Part shown: positions 1 to 6,753 of the stretch, piece by piece
Layout: each line of letters opens with the position of its first letter
Numbering within the stretch: position 1 is the stretch's first letter
Source: Campylobacterales bacterium
GTDB lineage: Bacteria > Campylobacterota > Campylobacteria > Campylobacterales > Sulfurimonadaceae
Reading direction: 5' to 3'
Length of the DNA stretch: 13,112 nucleotides
NCBI GenBank assembly: GCA_016937915.1
Contig: JAFGVR010000196.1
Location: 1 to 13,112, forward strand
Position numbers and translations under genes: made by a program
The notes under the pieces: generated by a model
Databases searched by the model: none
Seen by the model: the letters and a program-made list of their open reading frames with translations, nothing else
Told to the model about the DNA's origin: nothing

Positions 1-2
1 GT

Positions 3-101
3 GCAAACTTCTCAAAAAGAAATATTTTAGCTCAGTCTGGTTCATACGCTATGAGTCAAGCTAACTCTATCCAACAGAATGTTATGAAACTGTTACAATA
101 G
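3..101 (+). CDS. Flagellin, C-terminal end (partial)
   Basis: Only the last 32 codons of a flagellin are present; the gene runs in from the left and its reading frame starts at base 3. The translation ends with [27 protein letters not shown] sequence (key part [17 protein letters not shown]) before TAG at 99-101, the conserved C-terminal D0 helix of bacterial flagellins, very close in style to Campylobacter FlaA/FlaB. This segment packs in the filament core and carries the export and polymerisation determinants. A strong terminator follows 20 bases downstream, so this is the last gene of its transcript. Its position next to maf is the usual arrangement for flagellin and its glycosylation factor. 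Which flagellin paralogue it is cannot be told from the tail alone. Confidence 0.9.
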   Translation, partial: ANFSKRNILAQSGSYAMSQANSIQQNVMKLLQ

Positions 102-120
102 TAACAAAACTACACTTATC

Positions 121-162
121 CTTTGAGCTTATAGCCTTTTTTAGGCTATACTCAAGTTTTTT
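121..162 (+). terminator. Rho-independent terminator after flagellin
   Basis: Two stem blocks, TTGAG/CTCAA (123-127 with 151-155) and TATAGCC/GGCTATA (130-136 with 144-150), form a 12-bp stem with a 2-base bulge (128-129). The loop is a 7-base T-rich run at 137-143, and six Ts follow at 157-162. This is a textbook intrinsic terminator 20 bases after the flagellin stop. Confidence 0.88.
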
Positions 163-178
163 GTACCTCTTCCGATAT
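152..178 (+). promoter_or_regulatory. Sigma-28 (FliA) type promoter for maf
   Basis: TCAAGTTT (152-159), an 11-base spacer (160-170) and TCCGATAT (171-178) match the flagellar sigma-28 consensus TAAAGTTT-N11-GCCGATAA at 13 of 16 positions with the exact spacing. CGATAT also fits the CGATWT form of the -10 element described for Campylobacter flagellin promoters. The site lies about 40 bases upstream of the maf start. Its -35 element sits within the 3' stem arm and U-tract of the flagellin terminator. It would express maf with late flagellar genes. Confidence 0.65.
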
Positions 179-216
179 ACCTACTTGATTGTAATCTTAT
201 TTAAAAAGTGAACTAT

Positions 217-2793
217 ATGATAAATTTTTATGAAAAAAACTTAGAAGCGTTAGTAAACAAAGATCCCGCTTTGGCGGCATCTTTATTTGCTATAAAAACA
301 AATGAGAAGTTTGAGGTATTTCAAGGAAAAGACCTTATAGATATAAATATACTTGATAATGAAAGTGGTGAGTTTGTATATGAAAAACCATTAAAAGAGG
401 TTAGTGACAAACTAGATGATTTTCATAACAGATATGCAAGGTATCCTATTTTGTTTATGTATGGCATCGGAAATGGGATACTCTCAAAAGCTCTTTTACA
501 CAATAATTCACTTGAGCATCTAGTTATAGTTGAACCATCCTTGGAGATGATATATATAGCTCTAAATTTTATAGATATAGCTGATGAGATAGCATCACAG
601 AGGATAATCATCAGACTCTCTGAGAGTATGGATTTTGCAAACACTTTAAAAATCATAGAGATGCATCATGCAAAACCTTACGCTAGGATATATAATCTTC
701 ATATCCAATCAGAGTATTATGAAAAACATTATCTTGAAGATATAAGTGAGAAAAATATACTTTTTTTGAAATGTTATAAACACATGGTTATAGGTGTAGG
801 AAATGACAGTATAGATGCACTCATAGGGATAGAAAACCATGTAGCAAATATGTATCAGATGCTTCGTGGTTATAAAACATCAGATCTACTTTCTCAAAAA
901 GTTAGTGATCTCGCAGTGATAGTCTCAACTGGTCCATCACTTTTAAAACAACTGCCACTTTTAAAAGAGTATGCACCGTATATAACTATCATCAGTGTAG
1001 ATGCATCTCTGCCGATTCTCCAAAAACATGGGATTGTTCCTGATATAGTGACTTCTATAGAGAGGGTGATAGAATCAGCTATTTTTTTTCAAAACCTAGA
1101 TAAAGAGCTTTTGAAAGATACATACTTTTTTGTATCAAGCTTAACACATCCATACACAGCTTATAAACTAAAAGATGAAAAACTTGTTTTATCTATGAGA
1201 CCACTTTCATATATGAAGTACTATGAAATTAATGAGTTTGGTTATATGGGGGCTGGGATGAGTGCTTCAAATATGGCTTATGAGATAGCGGTTCATATGG
1301 GACATCCTGACATCGTCCTTATAGGACAAGATTTGGCTTATAGTGATGATGGTGTAAGTCATGCAGAGGGGCATCATTATATAAAATATAATCCTAAAGC
1401 TAAGCAGAGTGACAGTATGATTGAAAAATACGGTGGTGGCGGTGTTGTAAAAACTACCATCCAGTGGGATATGTTTAAAAACTTTTTTGAAAAAGATATA
1501 GCAGATGCTACAAGATGGTTAAAGATAAACACATACAACTCAACAGAGGGTGGAGCTAGGATACATGGTAGCATCGAAGAGCCATTTAAAGATGTGTTAG
1601 AAAAACTTGCAGATACAACAAAAGAGAAGAGTAAGATAGATATACAAAAAGTAAGTGAAGAGGAATCGCAAGAGCTTATAGCAAAAGCAGATGAAAAAAC
1701 TCAAGTGATGTATGATTTTGGGTTGGAGATAAAAAAAGAGGTTGAAGAGCTTTTCTTAAGACTTGCAAAAACAAATGAAGAGATAGAAAAGCAAGAGCTT
1801 GAAGAGGTTGATTATGATAATCTTTTAAAACTGATAGAGGAGATAGATGGGATAAAAGGTAAAGTTGAATCATCAGAGTTTTCAAAGATGTATATAGATA
1901 CCGTTCAATCATTTATCTTCCATCAAGAGTTAAACTTAGCAAAACTTATGGTTGAAGTATCAGATACAGATGAGGAGAAGAAAAAGAAACTTATAAAATG
2001 GGCAGAAGTTCATGAATTTTGGCTATTTTCACTTGCAGGTGGGATTGATTCTCAGCTTTATGCGATAGATAAGGGGAGAAGAGGGCTTGAAGAGAGGTTG
2101 GTTGAATTTGAATTTTTAGATAGTTTAAACAGACCTATAGATGTTCAAAAAATCAAAAATCTTTACACAAAAGATTGTGTAGGATTTTTAGCCTATGAGG
2201 ATAATTTAAGAGACGAAGATTTTACAAAATACATAAAAGAGCTTCATAGAAGATATCCACATATAAAATTTAAAGCATTTTATTTTAATGATTATCAAAA
2301 AGAGATGCTAGAAGATAAATTTAAAAATCAACTAGACAGAATTGAGCTAGTGATACCAAAAGATCTATATCACCTTGTAAAAGAGATTGAAGTGTATGTG
2401 TGGAGTACACTAACATATAGTAGTGTAGATGCAAAAATCGCAAGGTTAATTGTTGCTAATAGTGAAAATGTTCTTCCAAACTATAATTTTTTTACAGGTG
2501 ATTTTTATATACCTCAGTATTTTACAGTTAAAGATTTTGATATGAAACTAAAGAATCATCAGCTCTTTAAAGAAAAATGGAGATTTACAGATGAAGAGTT
2601 TGAAAAATATGGTGATAGTTATACAAAACTAATGTACCAAACTGCATTAGATAAAATACCTAGTCTTAATTACACTATAGATTCAAATATGAATGCTTTA
2701 GAGTTTTTATGTTTTAAAAACATTGATATAGCACTTAAATTTCCTGAGTATAAGTCAATCTTCTATCACCGTAATAAAAATGAAAAGAGATAA
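217..2793 (+). CDS. maf: Motility accessory factor (Maf/DUF115) flagellin glycosyltransferase
   Basis: Maf proteins are needed to attach nonulosonic acids (pseudaminic or legionaminic acid, from CMP-sugars) to Ser/Thr of flagellin in the cytoplasm before export. The 858-residue protein has the central DUF115 (MAF_flag10) domain: STGPSL at about 237-242, SVDASLPILQKHGIVPD at about 260-276 and IGQDLAYSDDG at about 369-379. A Lys/Glu-rich, probably helical or coiled-coil stretch covers about 470-560, followed by the long C-terminal part typical of the family. I chose ATG at 217, preceded by the weak ribosome site AAAAGTGA. An in-frame GTG at 208 would add only three residues and has no better site. 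The gene follows the flagellin terminator and a sigma-28-like promoter and overlaps the next gene by 14 bases. Donor sugar specificity cannot be read from the sequence. Confidence 0.88.
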   Translation: MINFYEKNLEALVNKDPALAASLFAIKTNEKFEVFQGKDLIDINILDNESGEFVYEKPLKEVSDKLDDFHNRYARYPILFMYGIGNGILSKALLHNNSLEHLVIVEPSLEMIYIALNFIDIADEIASQRIIIRLSESMDFANTLKIIEMHHAKPYARIYNLHIQSEYYEKHYLEDISEKNILFLKCYKHMVIGVGNDSIDALIGIENHVANMYQMLRGYKTSDLLSQKVSDLAVIVSTGPSLLKQLPLLKEYAPYITIISVDASLPILQKHGIVPDIVTSIERVIESAIFFQNLDKELLKDTYFFVSSLTHPYTAYKLKDEKLVLSMRPLSYMKYYEINEFGYMGAGMSASNMAYEIAVHMGHPDIVLIGQDLAYSDDGVSHAEGHHYIKYNPKAKQSDSMIEKYGGGGVVKTTIQWDMFKNFFEKDIADATRWLKINTYNSTEGGARIHGSIEEPFKDVLEKLADTTKEKSKIDIQKVSEEESQELIAKADEKTQVMYDFGLEIKKEVEELFLRLAKTNEEIEKQELEEVDYDNLLKLIEEIDGIKGKVESSEFSKMYIDTVQSFIFHQELNLAKLMVEVSDTDEEKKKKLIKWAEVHEFWLFSLAGGIDSQLYAIDKGRRGLEERLVEFEFLDSLNRPIDVQKIKNLYTKDCVGFLAYEDNLRDEDFTKYIKELHRRYPHIKFKAFYFNDYQKEMLEDKFKNQLDRIELVIPKDLYHLVKEIEVYVWSTLTYSSVDAKIARLIVANSENVLPNYNFFTGDFYIPQYFTVKDFDMKLKNHQLFKEKWRFTDEEFEKYGDSYTKLMYQTALDKIPSLNYTIDSNMNALEFLCFKNIDIALKFPEYKSIFYHRNKNEKR

Positions 2794-4075
2794 AAATATA
2801 AATATAAATATCATAATAATAACCCCTTACGGGAGAGCTGGGTCTATGTTTTTTCAAAGTTTATTTGATTATCATCCAGAGGTTATAGGATTTACTTACT
2901 TTTATGATAATTATAAATTTGAGTTTTCAGAGTTTTATGATGGAGAAAATTCAACACTCATAGATGCTTTTATAAAAGAAAATTCAAAATTCTTCTCAAC
3001 AAAAGAAAATAACTTTTTTGGAGCTGGTTCTAGTGAAGCTAGAAAACTTGGTAAAAACCATGATGAAGATTTTATTATAGATAAAGAGTTGTTTAAACAA
3101 AATTTTATTGATTTTTTTGGTGATAATAAAATCAAAGATGATAAAACTTTTTTCATATATGTGCATCTCGCACTAGCAAAAACTTTGAATTACGATATAG
3201 AGGATGTAAAGTATATATTTGTCCATCTGCATATGGATACTCAAAGGATGCTTGAGTTTTTGATAAATAACTTTCAAGAGAGCTACTATTTTGCACTTAC
3301 TAGGGATATCCGTGAGAGTTGGCTTGGATGGAAAAAAGTTCTAAAAAGAAGAGATGATAAATGCTCTTGCAATATAACTATGTTTGAAAATATAATTGAA
3401 TGGAACTTAAGATTTGTAGAGCTTATAGATTTTATAGATTCAAATAGAATTAAAAATGGGCATATAAAGATTATAGAATTAAATACACTTCATAAACTTC
3501 AAGATAAAGCTATGAGGGAGTTGGCAAAGTTTTTAGATATAAGATATGATAGTTGTTTAACTAAAAGTACATTTGGAGATAAAGCTTGGATAGGAAACAG
3601 TGCAAACCAAAATATCATAACTGGATTTGATATAAACAATGCACCTTATAAATGGGAAAAAGAGTTAACAGAGTTTGAAAAAAAAACTATAAGTACATAT
3701 ACAAACAGCATCAATAGATATTTTGGGTATAAAGAGTTCAAAGGGTACAATAAACTATTGATCAATATTATATTTTTTAGATACTTTTTTGTTTTATTTT
3801 TTACAGCTTTTATAAAGTTGCTTCCATTTGACATAATCACCCAAAAAGATAAAAACATACTAAAAAGTATAAATTCAAAAGACGATATACAAAATGTAAA
3901 ATATAAAAAATTTCCATACTTGATGGCAAAGTTTTTTGTATTTACAAATATATTTAAAAATAGATATTTTGTAAAAATCAAGTTAGTTAAGAACTCATTT
4001 ACTATAATAAAAAAACATTTTTATATACTTGATAAAAATTATGAAAAACCAAGAGATGAGATATTTTTAAGATGA
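2780..4075 (+). CDS. P-loop sulfotransferase-fold protein; candidate phosphoramidate transferase
   Basis: The N-terminus carries a 5'-phosphosulfate-binding-type loop (ITPYGRAGSMFFQSLFD, residues 14-30, then HPEV). A 3'-phosphate-binding-type motif follows at 172-180 (ALTRDIRES; R175 and S180 are the expected contacts), with a GDKAWIGNS segment near 266-274 of the sort seen late in bacterial sulfotransferases. Proteins of this fold move a sulfuryl group from PAPS to a hydroxyl. A hydrophobic stretch at about 327-350 suggests membrane association, and the last 80 residues are basic. The gene starts inside the 3' end of maf and its stop overlaps the start of the APS-kinase-family gene (ATGA), so donor-making and donor-using enzymes look coupled. 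Because that kinase more likely makes 3'-phospho-CDP-phosphoramidate than PAPS, I infer that phosphoramidate transfer is at least as likely as sulfation. It contains a run of nine As at 3678-3686. Confidence 0.72.
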   Translation: MKRDKNININIIIITPYGRAGSMFFQSLFDYHPEVIGFTYFYDNYKFEFSEFYDGENSTLIDAFIKENSKFFSTKENNFFGAGSSEARKLGKNHDEDFIIDKELFKQNFIDFFGDNKIKDDKTFFIYVHLALAKTLNYDIEDVKYIFVHLHMDTQRMLEFLINNFQESYYFALTRDIRESWLGWKKVLKRRDDKCSCNITMFENIIEWNLRFVELIDFIDSNRIKNGHIKIIELNTLHKLQDKAMRELAKFLDIRYDSCLTKSTFGDKAWIGNSANQNIITGFDINNAPYKWEKELTEFEKKTISTYTNSINRYFGYKEFKGYNKLLINIIFFRYFFVLFFTAFIKLLPFDIITQKDKNILKSINSKDDIQNVKYKKFPYLMAKFFVFTNIFKNRYFVKIKLVKNSFTIIKKHFYILDKNYEKPRDEIFLR

Positions 4076-4581
4076 ACGATAGCAAATTAATCTGGATAAC
4101 TGGACTTAGTGGTAGTGGTAAAACTACGATAGGTAAAGAGGTTTATAAAAACTTAAAAGAGAAGTACCTAAATACTGTTTTTTTAGATGGTGATAGTTTT
4201 AGAGAGATTTTAGGAAATGATTTAGGACATACTCCAAAAGATAGACTAGAAAACGCAAAAAGAATTCACCGTATGTGTAAGTTTTTGATTTCACAAAACA
4301 TAAATGTTGTGTGTGCTACGATGTCACTTTTTAAAGAGATCCATCAGCTAAACAGGGAAGCTATGAAAAACTATTATGAGATACTCATAGAGTGTGATAT
4401 GGATGAGCTTGTAAGAAGGAATCAAAAAGGTTTATACTCAAAAGCTTTAAATGGTGAAGATGTAAATGTCACAGGTGTCAATGCAACATACGATAAGCCT
4501 AAATTTTGTGATCTAACGATAGACAATAGTAAACAAAATAATCTTGAAGAAAAAGTACAAAAAATTTTAGATTTAATATAG
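4072..4581 (+). CDS. APS-kinase (CysC) family protein, probable cytidine diphosphoramidate kinase (Cj1415-like)
   Basis: This is a 169-residue P-loop kinase. Walker A is GLSGSGKT (11-18), DGDSFR is at 39-44, DRLENAKR at 57-64, and KGLYSKALNGED at 119-130 precedes TGVNATYDKP at 134-143; all align with the APS-kinase scaffold. By fold alone it would be called adenylyl-sulfate kinase. The usual ISPxRxxR segment is replaced by MSLFKEIHQLNR (84-95), and the FTG aromatic clamp is VTG. C. jejuni Cj1415, once annotated cysC, phosphorylates the ribose 3'-OH of CDP-phosphoramidate. The three enzymes that make that substrate are encoded at 6754-10432, and no ATP sulfurylase is in the window, so the same role is inferred here. 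The start overlaps the upstream stop as ATGA. Sure of the family, fairly sure of the substrate. Confidence 0.75.
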   Translation: MNDSKLIWITGLSGSGKTTIGKEVYKNLKEKYLNTVFLDGDSFREILGNDLGHTPKDRLENAKRIHRMCKFLISQNINVVCATMSLFKEIHQLNREAMKNYYEILIECDMDELVRRNQKGLYSKALNGEDVNVTGVNATYDKPKFCDLTIDNSKQNNLEEKVQKILDLI

Positions 4582-4597
4582 GAGTCAGAATGACTCC
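4580..4597 (+). promoter_or_regulatory. Hairpin sequestering a ribosome binding site
   Basis: GGAGTCA (4581-4587) and TGACTCC (4591-4597) form a perfect 7-bp stem around GAA. The left arm contains the Shine-Dalgarno AGGAG (4580-4584). The ATG at 4590 of a short ORF lies at the loop/right-arm border. The hairpin begins at the last base of the kinase stop codon. It has no U-tract, so it is not a standard terminator. A ribosome terminating on the kinase gene would open it, which would couple translation of the short ORF. Confidence 0.45.
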
Positions 4598-4664
4598 TCT
4601 CACCAAAGGTGAAGCTTTAGTGACTGAATATAATTTGGACCAGTTCAAATTATATGAGATTTAA
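4590..4664 (+). CDS. Possible 24-residue small ORF
   Basis: This short ORF starts at ATG 4590, five bases after a good Shine-Dalgarno (AGGAG), and ends at TAA 4662-4664. Its product begins MTPLTKGEALVTEYN and ends KLYEI. No signal peptide, membrane segment or known motif is visible. It could be a leader peptide, a real small protein, or the truncated start of a gene lost when the nuclease gene arrived. It occupies most of the spacer between the kinase and the nuclease. Function unknown. Confidence 0.3.
   Translation: MTPLTKGEALVTEYNLDQFKLYEI
4628..4655 (+). promoter_or_regulatory. 12-bp inverted repeat containing a TATAAT box
   Basis: Bases 4628-4639 pair with 4644-4655 (12 bp including one G-T pair) around the 4-base loop CCAG. 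The left arm contains TATAAT (4629-4634), a perfect -10 hexamer, about 45 bases before the nuclease start. It could be a promoter with an overlapping operator, an RNA hairpin, or an insertion boundary. No run of Ts follows, so a classical terminator is unlikely. Confidence 0.35.
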
Positions 4665-4678
4665 TAGTAGGAGATAAA

Positions 4679-5527
4679 ATGAGATTTGCAGACCCAAAAA
4701 ATGACCTAGCATTCAAGAAAATATTTGGTGATGAAAATCATAAAAATATTTTAATATCTTTTTTAAATTCAGTATTAGATTTCAATGGTGGATATAGCAT
4801 CGTAGATGTATCTTTAGCAAATTCATACCAAATACCAAAGATACCAGAACTAAAAGAAACTATACTTGATATAAAAGCTACAAATAAAAATGGCGATACT
4901 TTTATAGTGGAGATGCAAAAAAAAGATTTAGGAGATTTTACAAAGAGAAGCTTATACTATACATCAAAGGCTTATGTATCACAATTACCTAAAGGTAATG
5001 ATTATACAGTACTAAAAAAAGTTTATTTTATAGGGATACTAAACTTTACTATTTTTGATAATAAAAACTATATATCAAGACATCTTATAATAAACCAAGA
5101 AACAAATAAACAAGATTTAGATGATTTTGAGTTTAGTTTTATTGAACTACCTAAGTTTACAAAAAAACTAGAATCACTAGAATCACTACTTGATAAATGG
5201 ATATATTTTATAAAAAATGCATCTGATTTTACAGTCATACCACAACAATACAAAATAATGAAAGAGTTTGAAGAAGCTTTTAATATAGCTACTCAAACAA
5301 CATGGGATAAAAAAGAGCTAGAGGTTTATGAATATATATCTTTAAAAGAATTTGATGAGTTAAATGCACTAAAGACTGCTGAGAAAAAAGGGATGGAGAA
5401 AGGAATGGAGAAAGGTAGAGAAGTTGAAAAAATAGAGATTGCTAAAAATCTTTTAGATATATTGGATAATGAAACAATCTCATTAAAGACTGGACTAGAT
5501 ATATCAATAATTGAAAGATTAAGATAA
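4679..5527 (+). CDS. Rpn-family recombination-promoting nuclease (PD-(D/E)XK, putative transposase)
   Basis: The protein has 282 residues. The opening FADPKNDLAFKKIFGDE is the signature start of the Rpn/PDDEXK_2 family (RpnA-like, formerly annotated as a putative transposase). The nuclease core is visible as D64 in ILDIKA and E78-M-Q80 in FIVEMQ, followed by KRSLYYTSKAYVSQL. The C-terminus has the family-typical charged repeats KGMEKGMEKG near 388-397. Members cut DNA and promote RecA-independent recombination, and recent work on some implicates phage defence. The ribosome site TAGGAG (4668-4673) supports the ATG at 4679. It splits the kinase from the rest of the phosphoramidate pathway and has its own spacer, which suggests an accessory insertion with no biosynthetic role. 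Confidence 0.87.
   Translation: MRFADPKNDLAFKKIFGDENHKNILISFLNSVLDFNGGYSIVDVSLANSYQIPKIPELKETILDIKATNKNGDTFIVEMQKKDLGDFTKRSLYYTSKAYVSQLPKGNDYTVLKKVYFIGILNFTIFDNKNYISRHLIINQETNKQDLDDFEFSFIELPKFTKKLESLESLLDKWIYFIKNASDFTVIPQQYKIMKEFEEAFNIATQTTWDKKELEVYEYISLKEFDELNALKTAEKKGMEKGMEKGREVEKIEIAKNLLDILDNETISLKTGLDISIIERLR
5390..5413 (+). repeat. Two 12-bp coding repeats in the nuclease gene
   Basis: Two near-identical 12-bp units (5390-5401 and 5402-5413, one base apart) encode GMEK twice. A second, exact 9-bp duplication (GAATCACTA) lies at 5171-5188. In-frame repeats at this C-terminal position are common in Rpn-family genes and can vary in number by slippage. Confidence 0.6.
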
Positions 5528-5551
5528 ACTAAAATTAAATAAAGGAAATAA

Positions 5552-6340
5552 ATGAAAGAACTAACAGAAAACCATTGGAGTTATACTAAACATGCAAAAT
5601 TTTATGAGTATAGACCAAATTATGCTCCAAAAGCTATTGATGTTTTAAAAACTTATGTAGAGGCTAATCAAAAAGAGAATTTTAAAGTTGCAGATATAGG
5701 TGCTGGTACTGGTAACCTTTCGATAATGTTATTAGAGAGAGATTTGGAAGTTGTAGCAGTTGAGCCAAATGATGCGATGAGAGAGATAGGTATAGAAAAA
5801 ACTGAAAATGCAAATATAGAATGGGTTAGAGCTACAGGACTTGAAACTACACTTGAAGATAATTGTGTGGATTGGGTTACATTTGGTAGTAGTTTTAATG
5901 TAATGGATAGAGATCTTGCACTAAAAGAAACTCATAGACTTTTAAAAGATGGTGGATACTTTTCTTGTATGTGGAATCATAGAGATTTAAATGACCCTAT
6001 ACAAAAACAAGCCGAAGCTATTATAGAGGAGTTTGTACCTGATTATGATAGAGGGGCTAGAAGAGAAGATCAAAGACCTATAATAGAAAAAAATAACCAT
6101 TTATTTGATGAAATATTTTATATGGAGGTTGATTTTTACTTTAACCAAACAATAGATAATTATATATTAGCTTGGCAAAGTGTAAAAAATAAATATTGGG
6201 ATTTAAAAACTGATGAGGGTAAAGAATTATTTGAAAAAATAACTAATAAAATGAGAGAAGTTTTACCTGAAAAATTTGATATAAAATATACTACTAGATG
6301 TTGGACTGCTAAAAAAATTCAAAATTCTATAAGTTTATAA
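5552..6340 (+). CDS. Class I SAM-dependent methyltransferase (candidate phosphoramidate O-methyltransferase)
   Basis: This 262-residue Rossmann methyltransferase has motif I VADIGAGTGNLS (46-57), the acidic end of strand 2 in VVAVEPNDAM (E71) and the LKETHRLLKDGGYFSCMWN region of Methyltransf_11-type enzymes. The N-terminal NHWSYTKHAKFYEYRPNY is typical of a subgroup acting on small molecules or sugars. It sits directly before the glutamine-kinase/hydrolase/cytidylyltransferase genes (with a broken gene between), matching the order in C. jejuni, where methyltransferases Cj1420 and Cj1419 precede Cj1418. On that basis I infer methylation of the phosphoramidate oxygen. C. jejuni has two such genes and only one is seen here. 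AAAGGA at 5541-5546 supports the ATG at 5552. The substrate is not provable from sequence. Confidence 0.75.
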   Translation: MKELTENHWSYTKHAKFYEYRPNYAPKAIDVLKTYVEANQKENFKVADIGAGTGNLSIMLLERDLEVVAVEPNDAMREIGIEKTENANIEWVRATGLETTLEDNCVDWVTFGSSFNVMDRDLALKETHRLLKDGGYFSCMWNHRDLNDPIQKQAEAIIEEFVPDYDRGARREDQRPIIEKNNHLFDEIFYMEVDFYFNQTIDNYILAWQSVKNKYWDLKTDEGKELFEKITNKMREVLPEKFDIKYTTRCWTAKKIQNSISL

Positions 6341-6399
6341 ACTGTAAACTATTTTTGTTATTTATTATTTTAAATAATAGAAAAATTAAGGAGATAAGT

Positions 6400-6741
6400 A
6401 TGAAAAAAATACTTGTTACATTTTTATGTTTGTATAGCCTTAGCTATGCTGGTTGGATTGTAGGAGAAGGTAATGGTAAATCAGAAGGTAGCGCATACAT
6501 AAAAGCTATTACTAGTGATTGGTCAAATGTTGGCAATTTTGGAATTTAATTAGAAGGTGGATATGGTCCATGTACTGATGCTTGGGTTGTTTTTTCGGAA
6601 GGTAAAATGAGTAGTCAAGTTTATAGAAATTCATTTGAACTTGCTCAGTTAGCATTTTTACATGGTTTTAAAGTAAATGTATATAATTATAGTAATAACG
6701 ATTGTAAAACGGCCGATTTTATTGAAATTGTACGACATTAA
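6400..6741 (+). pseudogene. Small secreted protein gene interrupted by an in-frame stop
   Basis: ATG at 6400 has a strong ribosome site (AAGGAG, 6388-6393) and opens with a Sec signal peptide, MKKILVTFLCLYSLSYA, then GWIVGEGNGKSEG. A TAA at 6547-6549 stops the frame after 49 residues. The same frame stays open for 63 more codons, to TAA at 6739-6741, and reads like real protein (GPCTDAWVVFSEGKMSS, then FELAQLAFLHGFKVNVYNY, then DCKTADFIEI). Joined, it would be about 113 residues with two cysteines in the mature part. The ending, with a helix followed by GFKVNVY and a Cys, is reminiscent of small secreted OB-fold proteins such as AB5 toxin B-subunit-like domains; this is a weak resemblance only. 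It lies between the methyltransferase and the glutamine kinase, where it has no obvious pathway role. A sequencing error at 6547-6549 is possible. Confidence 0.62.
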
Positions 6742-6753
6742 TAGAAATATTTT

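Noticed and set aside
208..216. GTG at 208 as the maf start
   Set aside because: It adds only three residues and has no better ribosome site than ATG 217.
4072..4581. Sulfate assimilation (true CysC with a PAPS-dependent sulfotransferase)
   Set aside because: No ATP sulfurylase or other cys genes are seen, and the neighbouring pathway supplies a different substrate for this family. Kept as an alternative, not as the main call.
6363..6379. AT-only palindrome with 8-base arms
   Set aside because: The centre is a single base, so no RNA hairpin of this size can form as drawn, and such palindromes are expected by chance in this AT-rich DNA.
6355..6399. TTG start at 6355 for the small secreted protein
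   Set aside because: The strong Shine-Dalgarno at 6388-6393 and the signal peptide both point to ATG 6400; the extra residues would bury the signal sequence.
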